In this document: positions 26,179-33,995 of the stretch, one piece after another | Position numbering within the stretch: position 1 is the stretch's first letter | Layout of the letters: the number at the start of each line of letters is the position of its first letter | Assembly (NCBI RefSeq): GCF_003217475.1 | Contig: NZ_QJSP01000010.1 | Location: 62,001 to 126,000, forward strand | Source of the DNA: Williamsia limnetica | Lineage (GTDB): Bacteria > Actinomycetota > Actinomycetes > Mycobacteriales > Mycobacteriaceae | Length of the DNA stretch: 64,000 nucleotides | Direction of reading: 5' to 3' | Notes under the pieces: model-generated | What the model saw: only the letters and a program-made list of their open reading frames with translations | The model's database searches: none | Told to the model about the DNA's origin: nothing | Made by a program: the position numbers and the translations under genes

Positions 26179-27744
26179 ATGACGAAGTTGGTGCCGCGCT
26201 CACTGGCGGGTCAGGCGTTCGTGCTGCAGCTCGTCGTGGTCGCGGTGATCGTGATCGCCGGCAGCACCCTGGCCCTGCTCGATGCCCGTCGTGATGGCGA
26301 TTCCGCTGCCAGGCAGCAGGTGGTCGGGATTGCCAGCGCCCTGGCCCAATCGCCCTCGACCGCCGCCGCGATCGAATCAGGCGCCGCCACGCCGGTTCTG
26401 CAACCGGTCACCGAGGACGTCCGGGAAGACACCGGCGTCGCCTTCATCACCATCATGGCGCCCGACCGCACCCGCTTCACCCACACGAACCCGACCCTCA
26501 TCGGGCAGGACTACCTCGGCACCATCGAACCGGCGTTGCAGGGCGAGACATTCACGGAGGTCTACACCGGAACTCTCGGACCGTCTGTCCGCGCGGTGGC
26601 GCCGGTCCGCTCGTCGTCCGGTGAGATCATCGGCCTGGTGTCCGCCGGTATCACGCAGCAGACACTCGCCCAGCGCTGGCGCGACGAACTCCCGCAGATC
26701 ATCCTCATCGCCCTCGCAGCGTTGGGCGTCTCATTGATCGGCATCTGGGCGATCCGGCGCAGAGTGCTCCGGCAGACCCACGGGCTCGGGCCGACGGAAC
26801 TGCAGGTGATGTACGAGCATCACGACGCCATCCTGCACTCTGTGTCCGAAGGCCTGATCGTTCTCGACCGTCGCGGGGTCGCGTTGGCGAACGACGAGGC
26901 CCGCCGGCTCCTGTCACTACCCGACGGCGACATCGACAAGGACGTCTTGCCGCCCTTCCTGCGCTCTTTCTCCCCCGGCGCACGCGACGAGGTACACGTG
27001 ACCGGCGACCGCGTGCTGGTGGTCAACCGGTCGCACGTTCCCGGCGAGCGTTCTCCCGACACCGAAGTGGTCACGATCCGTGATCGCACCGAGTTGCAGG
27101 GAGCACTCGGCGAGCTCGATTCGATGAAGGTGTTCGCCGAATCTCTTCGCTCGCAAGCCCATGAATCCGCCAACCGCCTGCACACGATCGTCACCCTGGT
27201 CGAGATGGGCCGCGGCGACGAGGCCGTGAAGTTCGCGACCACCGAACTGGAACTGTCCCAACGGCTCGTCGACCGTATGTCGGAGGCAGTGGGCGAACCT
27301 GCCTTGGCCGCTCTGCTGCTCGGCAAGAGTTCGCAGGCCGACGAGCGCGGTATCAATCTGACCATCACCGATGACACCGAACTGTCTGCCGATGCCGAAG
27401 ATGTGCCGCTCTCGGGGCAAGAGCTGATCACCGTGGTCGGCAACCTGATCGACAACGCCCTCGATGCCTGCGACCGCGACGACCCCTGGGTGGAAGTGAC
27501 TGTGCGACAAGAAAAAGACGAGCTGTTGATCCAGGTCGCCGACAGCGGCCACGGAATGGACCCCGACGAGTTCGCCCGGGCCATGCAACGCGGATACTCG
27601 ACGAAGTCCGGAGGTGAGCAGGGTCGACGGGGGCTGGGCCTGGCGCTCGTCGCACAGGTGGTAAATCGTCATCACGGCACGCTCACCGCCGAGATGACCT
27701 ACGGTTCGGTCGTGACCGTGAGAGTTGGTAAGGAGCACCGGTGA
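26179..27744 (+). CDS. CitA/DcuS-family sensor histidine kinase
   Basis: 521 aa. An N-terminal helix (about 10-32) and a second near residue 172-190 flank an extracytoplasmic PAS-like (sCache) domain with RFTHTNPTLIGQDYLGT, the dicarboxylate/citrate sensor type. A cytoplasmic PAS follows, then the phosphoacceptor helix LRSQAHESANRLHTIVTL. The ATPase domain has N-box VVGNLIDNALDAC, G1 DSGHGMD and G2 RRGLGLALV. ATG 26179 was chosen over TTG 26173 because GGAG lies six bases before it. It should sense external dicarboxylates and phosphorylate the regulator encoded next. Confidence 0.92.
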   Translation: MTKLVPRSLAGQAFVLQLVVVAVIVIAGSTLALLDARRDGDSAARQQVVGIASALAQSPSTAAAIESGAATPVLQPVTEDVREDTGVAFITIMAPDRTRFTHTNPTLIGQDYLGTIEPALQGETFTEVYTGTLGPSVRAVAPVRSSSGEIIGLVSAGITQQTLAQRWRDELPQIILIALAALGVSLIGIWAIRRRVLRQTHGLGPTELQVMYEHHDAILHSVSEGLIVLDRRGVALANDEARRLLSLPDGDIDKDVLPPFLRSFSPGARDEVHVTGDRVLVVNRSHVPGERSPDTEVVTIRDRTELQGALGELDSMKVFAESLRSQAHESANRLHTIVTLVEMGRGDEAVKFATTELELSQRLVDRMSEAVGEPALAALLLGKSSQADERGINLTITDDTELSADAEDVPLSGQELITVVGNLIDNALDACDRDDPWVEVTVRQEKDELLIQVADSGHGMDPDEFARAMQRGYSTKSGGEQGRRGLGLALVAQVVNRHHGTLTAEMTYGSVVTVRVGKEHR

Positions 27745-28433
27745 TCAACGTTCTCATCGTCGAAGACGAACCATTGATCGCCGAGGCGCACCATACCTAT
27801 CTCGGAAGGATCGCCGGTTTCACCGCGGTCGCTACCGTCAATACCGCCCGGGAAGCGATGCGCGTTGCCGCAGGCGCGGCAGCGAGCGACGCCCCCGTCG
27901 ACCTGGTGCTGCTCGACATCGGACTTCCCGACGCGAGCGGTATCGATCTGGCGTCCGCGCTGTCAGGGCTTCGGCCCGCGCCGGACATCATCGCCATCAC
28001 CTCCGAGCGCGACCTCGAGGTGGTTCGGGCCGCAGTCGCCAACGGGGCACTGGCCTATCTGCTCAAACCGTTCACCTTCGCGGCGTTCCGCGACCGACTC
28101 GAGCGCTACCAGCGATACCGGGAGGCGCTTCCCGCCGGGACAGATGCGGCCAGCCAGGCCGAGGTCGACCGCGCCTTCGCCGAATTACGTACCGGCACAG
28201 ATCGATCCGCTGCACCCAAAGGCGCTGCACCGGCAACCACCGATGAAATCGCACGTGTGGTCCGCGACGCCGTCGACGGCATCACCGCTGCCGATGCAGC
28301 AAAGGTAGTCGGTGTGTCGCGGGTGACCGCCTGGCGCTATCTCGAACGCCTCGCCGACGACGGAACACTGCTGCGCCACACCGACTACGGCAACGCCGGA
28401 CGACCCAAGATCCGCTATCAGTGGCGCCGCTGA
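27741..28433 (+). CDS. CitB/DcuR-family response regulator
   Basis: 230 aa. The receiver domain has the acidic pair VEDEP, the phosphoacceptor in DLVLLDIGLPDASG (about residue 57), the threonine in IAITSERD and the lysine in YLLKPF. A C-terminal helix-turn-helix follows (TAADAAKVVGVSRVTAWRYLERLADDG). Start GTG 27741 overlaps the kinase stop as GTGA. It probably activates dctA when phosphorylated. Confidence 0.92.
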   Translation: MINVLIVEDEPLIAEAHHTYLGRIAGFTAVATVNTAREAMRVAAGAAASDAPVDLVLLDIGLPDASGIDLASALSGLRPAPDIIAITSERDLEVVRAAVANGALAYLLKPFTFAAFRDRLERYQRYREALPAGTDAASQAEVDRAFAELRTGTDRSAAPKGAAPATTDEIARVVRDAVDGITAADAAKVVGVSRVTAWRYLERLADDGTLLRHTDYGNAGRPKIRYQWRR

Positions 28434-28470
28434 GCGGGTTCGCCCCGAGATCGTCCGATTCTGAGGGGTC

Positions 28471-28523
28471 GAAGGGCAGTATGCCCTCGGTGAGTGCTCA
28501 CGGGGACGATCCTGGCGACTATT
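28471..28523. repeat. Intergenic repeat copy 1 with small hairpin
   Basis: Copy 1 of a repeated segment also found at 29188-29242. From 28481 to 28523 it matches the other copy at 36 of 43 aligned bases by eye, including CGGGGACGAT and GACTATT. A hairpin AGGGCA-GTA-TGCCCT (28473-28487) sits at its left end. The Excalibur gene stop codon (28519-28521) lies within it. Confidence 0.6.
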
Positions 28524-29043
28524 TGTCGCAGGCGATGCCGTCTCGGTCACGGTCGAGGCTGGTGCTGTAACCAGGTTCGCCTTTGTAGATCGGTGCCACC
28601 CCGGCCGCCTTTGCCTCAGTGCAGTTCGAGAATGACGCCGACGGTAGATCAGGCTCAGGCGCCGGCGGAACATAAACGGGTGTGGACGTCTGCGGAACCA
28701 GTGGGATAGGTGTTTGGGTCGCGGTACCCGGTTCGTCGCGGGTAGGCGGGACCTCGACGATCGACGTGACCACTGACGTCACGACAGTCGTCGAGGTCGG
28801 CGTCTTCATGGTTGTCGACGTCGGCGTTGGCGCCGTGGTCGTCGCAATGGTCGACGTCTCGACGACAGCCTTCGGCTCCTCCTTCTCTTCCGATCCCGGT
28901 GCCACGAGGCCGATGATGATCAGCAACGCCACGCACCCGGCGACCACCCAGGGCCATTTTCGCTTCTTCTTCGGTGGCTGCGGGTATGGCGATCCCGAAG
29001 ACGGCCGGTCCCAGCTTTCGGGCATGGAGAATTGCTGCGTCAT
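28519..29043 (-). CDS. Membrane-anchored Excalibur (calcium-binding) domain protein
   Basis: 174 aa. A short proline-rich cytoplasmic N-terminus is followed by one membrane helix (KWPWVVAGCVALLIIIGLVAPG, about 33-52). Next is a threonine-, valine- and proline-rich extracellular linker of about 85 residues. The C-terminus is an Excalibur domain with FSNCTEAKAAGVAPI and DRDRDGIACDK, resembling a single Ca-binding loop. Such proteins are surface-exposed and often lie near nucleases or wall proteins. ATG 29043 (MTQQFSMPES) has no clear Shine-Dalgarno. Confidence 0.85.
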   Translation of the reverse strand: MTQQFSMPESWDRPSSGSPYPQPPKKKRKWPWVVAGCVALLIIIGLVAPGSEEKEEPKAVVETSTIATTTAPTPTSTTMKTPTSTTVVTSVVTSIVEVPPTRDEPGTATQTPIPLVPQTSTPVYVPPAPEPDLPSASFSNCTEAKAAGVAPIYKGEPGYSTSLDRDRDGIACDK

Positions 29044-29432
29044 GGGTAAGGAGAACCTTTCACGAGGTAACGAAAATCGCCTGCCACCAGCGAGATTCAC
29101 CACCGGATGCGAGATTCACACACCTATAGCGCCAGGTGGTCGCAGCGTTACACATTCTCGTCACCAAATTCGTCCCCTGGTAGGGGCGCCGAGGGAAATG
29201 CGCCCTCGGCCAGGCCTCTCGGGGACGATACTGGTGACTATTCGGCATCGAAGAAACTCGCGCCGACATCCTCGTTGCCAGCGGCACTGAATCCCGGCCG
29301 CGTACAGACACTCCTCGATGACGCACGACACCAGTGCTACATCGCCAATTCTCGTAACTCCGATGTTCAGGTGTCGGCGACAATTGGCGGTGTTTATAAG
29401 GCCACTTCGATAGCGCCGGTTATATTCAGTCG
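29044..29432. other. 389-base gap with a repeat copy and a leaderless promoter
   Basis: No convincing gene. It contains the second repeat copy (29188-29242), a small hairpin CCCCTGGTAGGGG just before it, and an AT-richer end. The box TATATT at 29421-29426 is seven bases before the GTG of the next gene, placing transcription start at or next to that codon. Confidence 0.55.
29188..29242. repeat. Intergenic repeat copy 2 with hairpin
   Basis: Copy 2 of the segment at 28471-28523. Its left end also folds, but with different arms: GCCGAGGG (29188-29195) and CCCTCGGC (29203-29210). The right part keeps CGGGGACGAT and GACTATT. The two copies flank the Excalibur gene. Confidence 0.6.
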
Positions 29433-29642
29433 GTGTCGACTACGAACTCATCCACCAACGACTCGCTGCGCAGAAACCTCATCTGGTTGGCGACCATCAT
29501 CGCCGTCCTGCTGACGGCAATGGCGATCTACGACATCGCCAACGGCGAGCGCAATGTCAGCGTATGGCTGTCCATCGTGTGCTGGCCGATCGTGGCCATC
29601 CTCAATGGCGTGCAGCTGTACCGGTTGAACCGCCGGCCCTGA
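29433..29642 (+). CDS. Small two-helix membrane protein
   Basis: 69 aa, not recognised. After a serine/threonine/asparagine-rich start there are two predicted membrane helices (about 16-33 and 44-61) joined by a short NGERNVSV turn, ending in basic RLNRRP. GTG 29433 is probably leaderless because TATATT ends seven bases upstream. It is convergent with the first glycine-rich gene, with three bases between the stops. Confidence 0.65.
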   Translation: MSTTNSSTNDSLRRNLIWLATIIAVLLTAMAIYDIANGERNVSVWLSIVCWPIVAILNGVQLYRLNRRP

Positions 29643-29645
29643 CGG

Positions 29646-30647
29646 TTAGCTGCTACCGAACAATCCGCTGACGATGTCGCTGCTGCCGCCCGATCCGGGA
29701 GCTGTGGCACCGCCCCACCTGAGCTGAACGTAACCATCGGTGTTCTCGCCCGATCCGACGGAGTACTCGACGTTGGCCCCGGTGGCCACCGCGTACGAGG
29801 CACCACCGCCACCGCCGCCACCCGGGTCGCCCCCGACAACACTGGCGCCGTGGCCTTTGCCACCGCCGTTGTAACCGCCGCCCGCACCACCACCGCCACC
29901 ACCGGCCACTATGGTTCCGCCTGCGTCCGAACCTTTTTCACCGTTCTTGCTGCCGTTGCAACCCCGCCCCGGGTGCTCGCCCCCGCATCCACCGTGACCT
30001 CCGACGCCGATCAGATCGTCGACGCCGTCGCCGTTGACTCCTCGACCACCGGGATTGCCTCCGGCGCCGCCGGCACCACCTTTGGAGTTCGAGCTCCAGT
30101 CACCTCCCCCACCGCCACCACCACCGGCGACGACCAGATAGGGGCCATCGTCGACGCGCGCCGCTCCGCACGCTCTACCGGTGCCTTTGACGGCTGTTGA
30201 CCCGCCGCCGCCCGCTCCGGAGTAGGCACTCGACACTCCGGGAGACGTCCCGTGCTCACCGCCATGCCCATCACCGAAGCCACCGCTGTCGCGACCGGAT
30301 TGGCCGACCGTGATGGCCAATTCAGTGTTCGGTACAACGGTGAAGGTGCCCGTGACGAGCCCACCGGCGCCACCCCGTCCGGTGTGCCGAAAGGTCCCAC
30401 CGGCACCGCCGACCGCAGTGATGTCGATGGCAGTCACATCGGCGGGCACACAGAAGTATTCGGTTTTGTGAACGTAGCCGAACCGCTGCGCACCTGGTGC
30501 CGCCTGGGCTGGGACTGCGCCCGCGGCGAGGACGCCGAGACTCGTGGTCACGGCGATACTCGCCGCTACGCTCAGTTTCCGAAGCTTGTTGTGTTCATTC
30601 GTCGGTCGCGTCCTCCGCGGCGCCGGAGACGGATGGATGTCAGCCAT
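29646..30647 (-). CDS. Secreted glycine-rich protein, copy 2 of a tandem pair
   Basis: 333 aa. A basic N-terminus and a signal peptide (KLSVAASIAVTTSLGVLAAGAVPAQA) should be cleaved after AQA. The mature chain begins with a beta-like domain (TEYFCVPADVTAIDITAVGGAGG) and continues as long glycine runs with VTVGQ-, AYSGAGGGGSTAV- and YLVVAGGGGG-type strands. This resembles Gly_rich domains of the ALK/LTK receptor type. Four spaced cysteines are shared with the neighbour. It ends APGSGGSSDIVSGLFGSS. Start ATG 30647, behind GGAGCAG, is three bases after the stop of the upstream paralogue, so the two form an operon. Function unknown; probably cell-surface. Confidence 0.8.
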   Translation of the reverse strand: MADIHPSPAPRRTRPTNEHNKLRKLSVAASIAVTTSLGVLAAGAVPAQAAPGAQRFGYVHKTEYFCVPADVTAIDITAVGGAGGTFRHTGRGGAGGLVTGTFTVVPNTELAITVGQSGRDSGGFGDGHGGEHGTSPGVSSAYSGAGGGGSTAVKGTGRACGAARVDDGPYLVVAGGGGGGGGDWSSNSKGGAGGAGGNPGGRGVNGDGVDDLIGVGGHGGCGGEHPGRGCNGSKNGEKGSDAGGTIVAGGGGGGAGGGYNGGGKGHGASVVGGDPGGGGGGGASYAVATGANVEYSVGSGENTDGYVQLRWGGATAPGSGGSSDIVSGLFGSS

Positions 30648-30649
30648 GA

Positions 30650-31648
30650 TCAGCTGCTCCCGAACATTCCATCGAAGATGACGCTGCTGCCGCCGGATCC
30701 CGGGGCGGTTGCGCCGTCACCCCAGCTGAGCCGCACGAATCCGTCGGAGTTCCTGCGGGGGTTGACCTGTGGGCTGAAGAAGACATTTGTGCCCGTCGGC
30801 GCCGCGTACGAGGCGCCCCCGCCGCCACCCCCGGCAGGCCCACCACTGAGACCGTCGGCGTGACCCCGGCCGCCACCGTTGAATCCGCCGCCGCCACCAC
30901 CGCCACCGGCGCCGCCTTCGGGATTCTCTGCGCCGTCGGTCCCACGCCCACCGTCTTTGGACTCGTTGCAGCCGTTTCCGGGTGCGCGTCCTCCGCAGCC
31001 GCCGTCCCCACCTGCTTCACCCTTGTGTCCGGCAGACCCCACCCGGCCTGCGTCGCCGCCATGCCCACCTTCTCGACCGCCGGTGTTGTCGCTGTTGCCC
31101 CCGGCGCCTCCGCCACCGCCGGCCACAACCAGGTATGTCGCCCCATCGGCGTCACGCACTCCGCACGCATGCGTCGTGGATTTGACTGCCGTCGACCCAC
31201 CGCCGCCGCCGCCCGAATAAGCACCCGACAGGCCGTCGGCCGTGCCGTGCCGCCCACCTCTGCCGTCCCCATATCCTCCGTCGTCATGGCCCCATTGACC
31301 AACGGTCACTGCCAGTTCCGTGCCGGGCACGACCGGGAAGGTCCCGACCACGCGAGCTCCGTCCCCGCCGATTCCGCCATTGTCCAGTGTGGTTCCGGCG
31401 CCGCCCACTGCTTCGATCGTCATCGTGGTGACCCCTGTGGGCACACAGAAGTACTCGACCGAGCGGGTCATATGGAACCGTTCCGATCCCGACGGCGCAG
31501 CCGACGCGGTGCCTGTAGCAAACGTTGCGGTCGCCGCGACGCAGGCCGCGGTTGCTCCGATGGCCATCAACCGGAAGGCGGAGAGGCCCGGCGGCGGAAT
31601 TTTACGTACGAGGTCGCATCGATGTTGTTGCTTGACGGTGTTTTTCAC
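30650..31648 (-). CDS. Secreted glycine-rich protein, copy 1 of a tandem pair
   Basis: About 332 aa paralogue of the next gene. It has a signal peptide (FRLMAIGATAACVAATATFATGTASA) and the same order of parts: VEYFCVPTGVTTMTIEAVGGAG, AVTVGQWG, AYSGGGGGGSTAVKS, CGVRDADG, YLVVAGGGGG, GGDGGCGGRAPGNGCNESK, and the end APGSGGSSVIFDGMFGSS. GTG 31648 is chosen because GGGGAAG precedes it; a TTG at 31660 would add four residues. Cysteines are conserved between the copies, suggesting disulfides outside the cell. A tandem duplication that has since diverged mainly in the glycine tracts. Confidence 0.8.
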   Translation of the reverse strand: MKNTVKQQHRCDLVRKIPPPGLSAFRLMAIGATAACVAATATFATGTASAAPSGSERFHMTRSVEYFCVPTGVTTMTIEAVGGAGTTLDNGGIGGDGARVVGTFPVVPGTELAVTVGQWGHDDGGYGDGRGGRHGTADGLSGAYSGGGGGGSTAVKSTTHACGVRDADGATYLVVAGGGGGAGGNSDNTGGREGGHGGDAGRVGSAGHKGEAGGDGGCGGRAPGNGCNESKDGGRGTDGAENPEGGAGGGGGGGGFNGGGRGHADGLSGGPAGGGGGGASYAAPTGTNVFFSPQVNPRRNSDGFVRLSWGDGATAPGSGGSSVIFDGMFGSS

Positions 31649-31758
31649 GATCTTCCCCAATCAGGTGCCGCCAGAGTCTGTCCCACCCATATCGAAATTA
31701 GCGTACTAAGTAGACTTATGGTGGAGGTATCGGGGAAATTGTCTAGAATCGGTCGGAC

Positions 31759-32391
31759 ATGAGTGAGCGGCGAAAACGAGGTTCCCTGAACCCGCAGCAG
31801 GTCGTCGAGGCGGCCCTCGAGGTCGCCGATGAAGGTGGCGTCGACGCCCTGACGATCCGCGCGGTGGCCGAACGCCTCGGAGCCTCACCGATGGCCATCT
31901 ACCGCCACGTCGACGATCGCGAGGATCTGCTCGTCCGGATGCTCGAGTCCGTTGCGGCCGACTTCCCGGTCGTGATCGACGCACCCACCCCCCTGGAGCG
32001 GATCACCAGGCGGTTTCTCGGCCAACACGATCTCCTGGCTCCCCGGCCGTGGGTGTTGCACATACTCGTCCGTGGAGATCTCGTCCCACCCAACTCGTTC
32101 GCGGCGCTCGACGCGACCATCGGCGACCTTCTCGAACTCGGATTCTCTGCGTCAGAGGCGATCACGCGGCTGGGTATGCTCTGGCACTTCGTACTAGGCG
32201 AGCTTCTCGACCGCCATCCCCAACTGGTGGGCCCGCGCCCGACACAGCGAGAGCGGGCTTTGATGAACATGAATGTGGACGAGTTACCGAACTACGCACA
32301 TGTACTGGCCGAACTCGACCCCGGCGATGGACCGATGAACTGCCCGATCCGAACCACCTTGCCGATCGTGTTCGCTGCCATCTGCGCTTGA
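31759..32391 (+). CDS. TetR-family regulator
   Basis: 210 aa. The N-terminal helix-turn-helix is VVEAALEVADEGGVDALTIRAVAERLGASPMAIYRHVDDREDLL, and the C-terminal ligand domain is of the TetR_C type. It starts at ATG 31759 and is divergent from the glycine-rich operon with 110 bases between, so that operon is its most likely target (inference). The gap contains AT-rich TTAGCGTACTAAGTAGACTT with a TACT-A-AGTA dyad that could be an operator. Confidence 0.85.
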   Translation: MSERRKRGSLNPQQVVEAALEVADEGGVDALTIRAVAERLGASPMAIYRHVDDREDLLVRMLESVAADFPVVIDAPTPLERITRRFLGQHDLLAPRPWVLHILVRGDLVPPNSFAALDATIGDLLELGFSASEAITRLGMLWHFVLGELLDRHPQLVGPRPTQRERALMNMNVDELPNYAHVLAELDPGDGPMNCPIRTTLPIVFAAICA

Positions 32392-32439
32392 TACCCATCG
32401 TGCCCAGCGTTCGCCCACTCCCAATGATTCAATGATCGC

Positions 32440-32808
32440 GTGAACGAGGAGGAGCCCGCCGCGCGACCGTGGTGGGAGTGGCCGGCGCAGTGGTTCCGGG
32501 ACGACTCGTTCTGGCGCGACGTCGCCGCGCGCTCATTGGCCACCTTGGTGGCCGGCGGTCTGGCGTATCTGTTCGCACTCGGATCCGGGTACATCAGCAG
32601 ACCTGAGACCGCCGAACTCATTCGCGGCCTTCTGATCGCGCTGATACCGCTGGTGATCGTCTACGTCGCGTATCTGGCCTTCCGCCACGTCCTCGGCAAG
32701 CTTGCGCCCCGACCGCGAGTCGTCGTCGCAGTCGCGCTCGTCCCGGTGCTGGGATTGGTTGCGTGGCTCCTGAGCGACGCCGTCATATCGATCGTCGCAG
32801 GACTGTAG
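32440..32808 (+). CDS. Small membrane protein, unknown
   Basis: 122 aa, not recognised. The N-terminus is tryptophan-rich and acidic (EEEPAARPWWEWPAQWFRDDSFW). Three predicted membrane helices follow: about 33-50, 62-80 and 94-118. GTG 32440 is the start. It lies between the TetR gene and tRNA-Val at the right edge of the accessory segment. Confidence 0.6.
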   Translation: MNEEEPAARPWWEWPAQWFRDDSFWRDVAARSLATLVAGGLAYLFALGSGYISRPETAELIRGLLIALIPLVIVYVAYLAFRHVLGKLAPRPRVVVAVALVPVLGLVAWLLSDAVISIVAGL

Positions 32809-32816
32809 AAATACGG

Positions 32817-32888
32817 TGCGCGCAGAGGGATTTGAACCCCCGACCGCTGGTGTGTAAGACCAGAGCTCTACCGCTGAGCTATACGCGC
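32817..32888 (-). tRNA. tRNA-Val (anticodon TAC)
   Basis: 72-base cloverleaf on the minus strand. The acceptor GCGCGTA pairs with TGCGCGC (one G-T), the D arm is GCTC-AGCGGTA-GAGC, the anticodon arm CTGGT-CTTACAC-ACCAG with TAC, and the T loop TTCAAAT. CCA is not encoded. It marks the right boundary of the 23-kb insertion in the conserved backbone. Confidence 0.95.
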
Positions 32889-32894
32889 ATGGGG

Positions 32895-32956
32895 CGGCTG
32901 GACGAAGGCGAGTTCGCCAGCCGCGGCGGCGAGAGAAAACGTTAGGACTCGCCGCC
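32895..32956 (-). terminator. Two hairpins downstream of ahpE
   Basis: GGCGGCGAG (32925-32933) pairs with CTCGCCGCC (32948-32956), a nine-base perfect stem following the ahpE stop. A second stem, CGGCTGG/CCAGCCG (32895-32923), lies between it and tRNA-Val. Confidence 0.7.
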
Positions 32957-32986
32957 CGTCCGACCGCCCGAAGGCGTCAGACACCT

Positions 32987-33469
32987 TCAAGAATCTAGCG
33001 CGGCCAGAGCTTTCTCCCAAAGCGACTGGTCACGGACCTGCCCGGCGCCCATCATCTCGGAAAAGGTGATGATGCCGTTCTTGTCGATGACGAAGGTACC
33101 TCGGTTGGCGTAGCCCTTGTCGTCGTTGAAGACGCCGTAGTTCTGCGCCACCTCGCCGTGCGGCCAGAAGTCGGCGAGGATCGGGAAGAGATAACCCTGC
33201 GCCGACGACCACACCTTGTGGGTCGGCGAGCTGCCGACCGACACCGCAACGAACTCGGAGTGCTCATTGGAGAAATCGGGTAGGCGGTCGCGCACCATGC
33301 TCAGCTCGCCCTCGCAGGTCCCGGTGAATGCCATCGGGAAGAACACGAGCAGCACATTCTTCTTGCCCCGGAACTCCGAGAGCGTGAGAGGTTGATTGTT
33401 CTGGTCACGCAACGTGAAGTCGGGAGCTTCCGTACCCACCGGAAGCTCCCGTCCAAGCGAAGTGGTCAT
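32987..33469 (-). CDS. ahpE: One-cysteine peroxiredoxin AhpE
   Basis: 160 aa thiol peroxidase reducing peroxides and peroxynitrite. The N-terminus GTEAPDFTLRDQNNQPLTLSEFRGKKNVLLVFFPMAFTGTCEGEL holds the peroxidatic cysteine in TGTCEGE. There is no resolving cysteine in the usual C-terminal position, so mycothiol/mycoredoxin is the likely reductant, as shown for M. tuberculosis AhpE. Start ATG 33469 overlaps the DUF3052 stop as ATGA. Confidence 0.94.
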   Translation of the reverse strand: MTTSLGRELPVGTEAPDFTLRDQNNQPLTLSEFRGKKNVLLVFFPMAFTGTCEGELSMVRDRLPDFSNEHSEFVAVSVGSSPTHKVWSSAQGYLFPILADFWPHGEVAQNYGVFNDDKGYANRGTFVIDKNGIITFSEMMGAGQVRDQSLWEKALAALDS

Positions 33470-33888
33470 GCCTTTTTGCCGGCACGCGTCTTCGGTTGCA
33501 CCAACCGAGATCCCAGCCAGTCCCCGAAACTGACCGCGCTGGTTTGGGTGAGCCCGGCAGTGGGGGCCGCCTCGGCGACCTCGCTGGGGTCCACGTAACC
33601 GTCACTTCCGGTCTTGGGAGAAAGCACCCATACAAAGCCGTCGTCGGCGAGCGGGGTGATGGCGTCCATCAGAGCGTCCACGAGATCGCCGTCACCGTCG
33701 CGCCACCAGAGCACAACCATGTCGATGACCTCATCGGTGTCCTCGTCCACCATTTCGGCGTCGATCACATCCTCGATGTCGGCACGCAGGTCGTCATCGG
33801 TGTCCTCGTCCCACCCCAGCTCCTGCACGATCATGCCCGCGCTCACACCTAGCTTTTGGACGCGATCACCATCTGAAGCGGCAACCAA
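33466..33888 (-). CDS. DUF3052 protein (Rv2239c type)
   Basis: 140 aa acidic soluble protein of the actinobacterial DUF3052 family, always next to ahpE in mycobacteria. Typical stretches are QELGWDEDTDDDLRADIEDVID, VVLWWRDGDGDLVDALMDA and FVWVLSPKTGSDGYVDPSEVAEAAPTAGL. The start is TTG 33888 behind a textbook AGGAGGT seven bases away. Function unknown. It is translationally coupled to ahpE by a 4-base overlap. Confidence 0.9.
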   Translation of the reverse strand: MVAASDGDRVQKLGVSAGMIVQELGWDEDTDDDLRADIEDVIDAEMVDEDTDEVIDMVVLWWRDGDGDLVDALMDAITPLADDGFVWVLSPKTGSDGYVDPSEVAEAAPTAGLTQTSAVSFGDWLGSRLVQPKTRAGKKA

Positions 33889-33995
33889 CGCGACGACCTC
33901 CTGTCAAAGAAATTATGCGAACACTGTTCGTGCCCGCTTTGATCACTCAAGCGAACAGGGTAAACCCCCAAGTTGCAAGCTGAATGCCGGATTTT

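Noticed and set aside
30860-31762. Plus-strand open frames inside the glycine-rich genes
   Set aside because: GGC/GGT repeats give long open proline- and alanine-rich frames on the opposite strand; signal peptides and Shine-Dalgarno sites are on the minus strand.
32763-32945. Small plus-strand open frame across tRNA-Val
   Set aside because: The typical peptide from reading tRNA DNA (CAQRDLNPRPLVCKTRALPLSYTR-like) is a known annotation artefact.
33918-33930. CGAACACTGTTCG palindrome upstream of the DUF3052-ahpE genes, like a LexA box
   Set aside because: Actinobacterial SOS boxes have four bases between CGAAC and GTTCG; here there are three, and the genes are not SOS genes. Another regulator remains possible.
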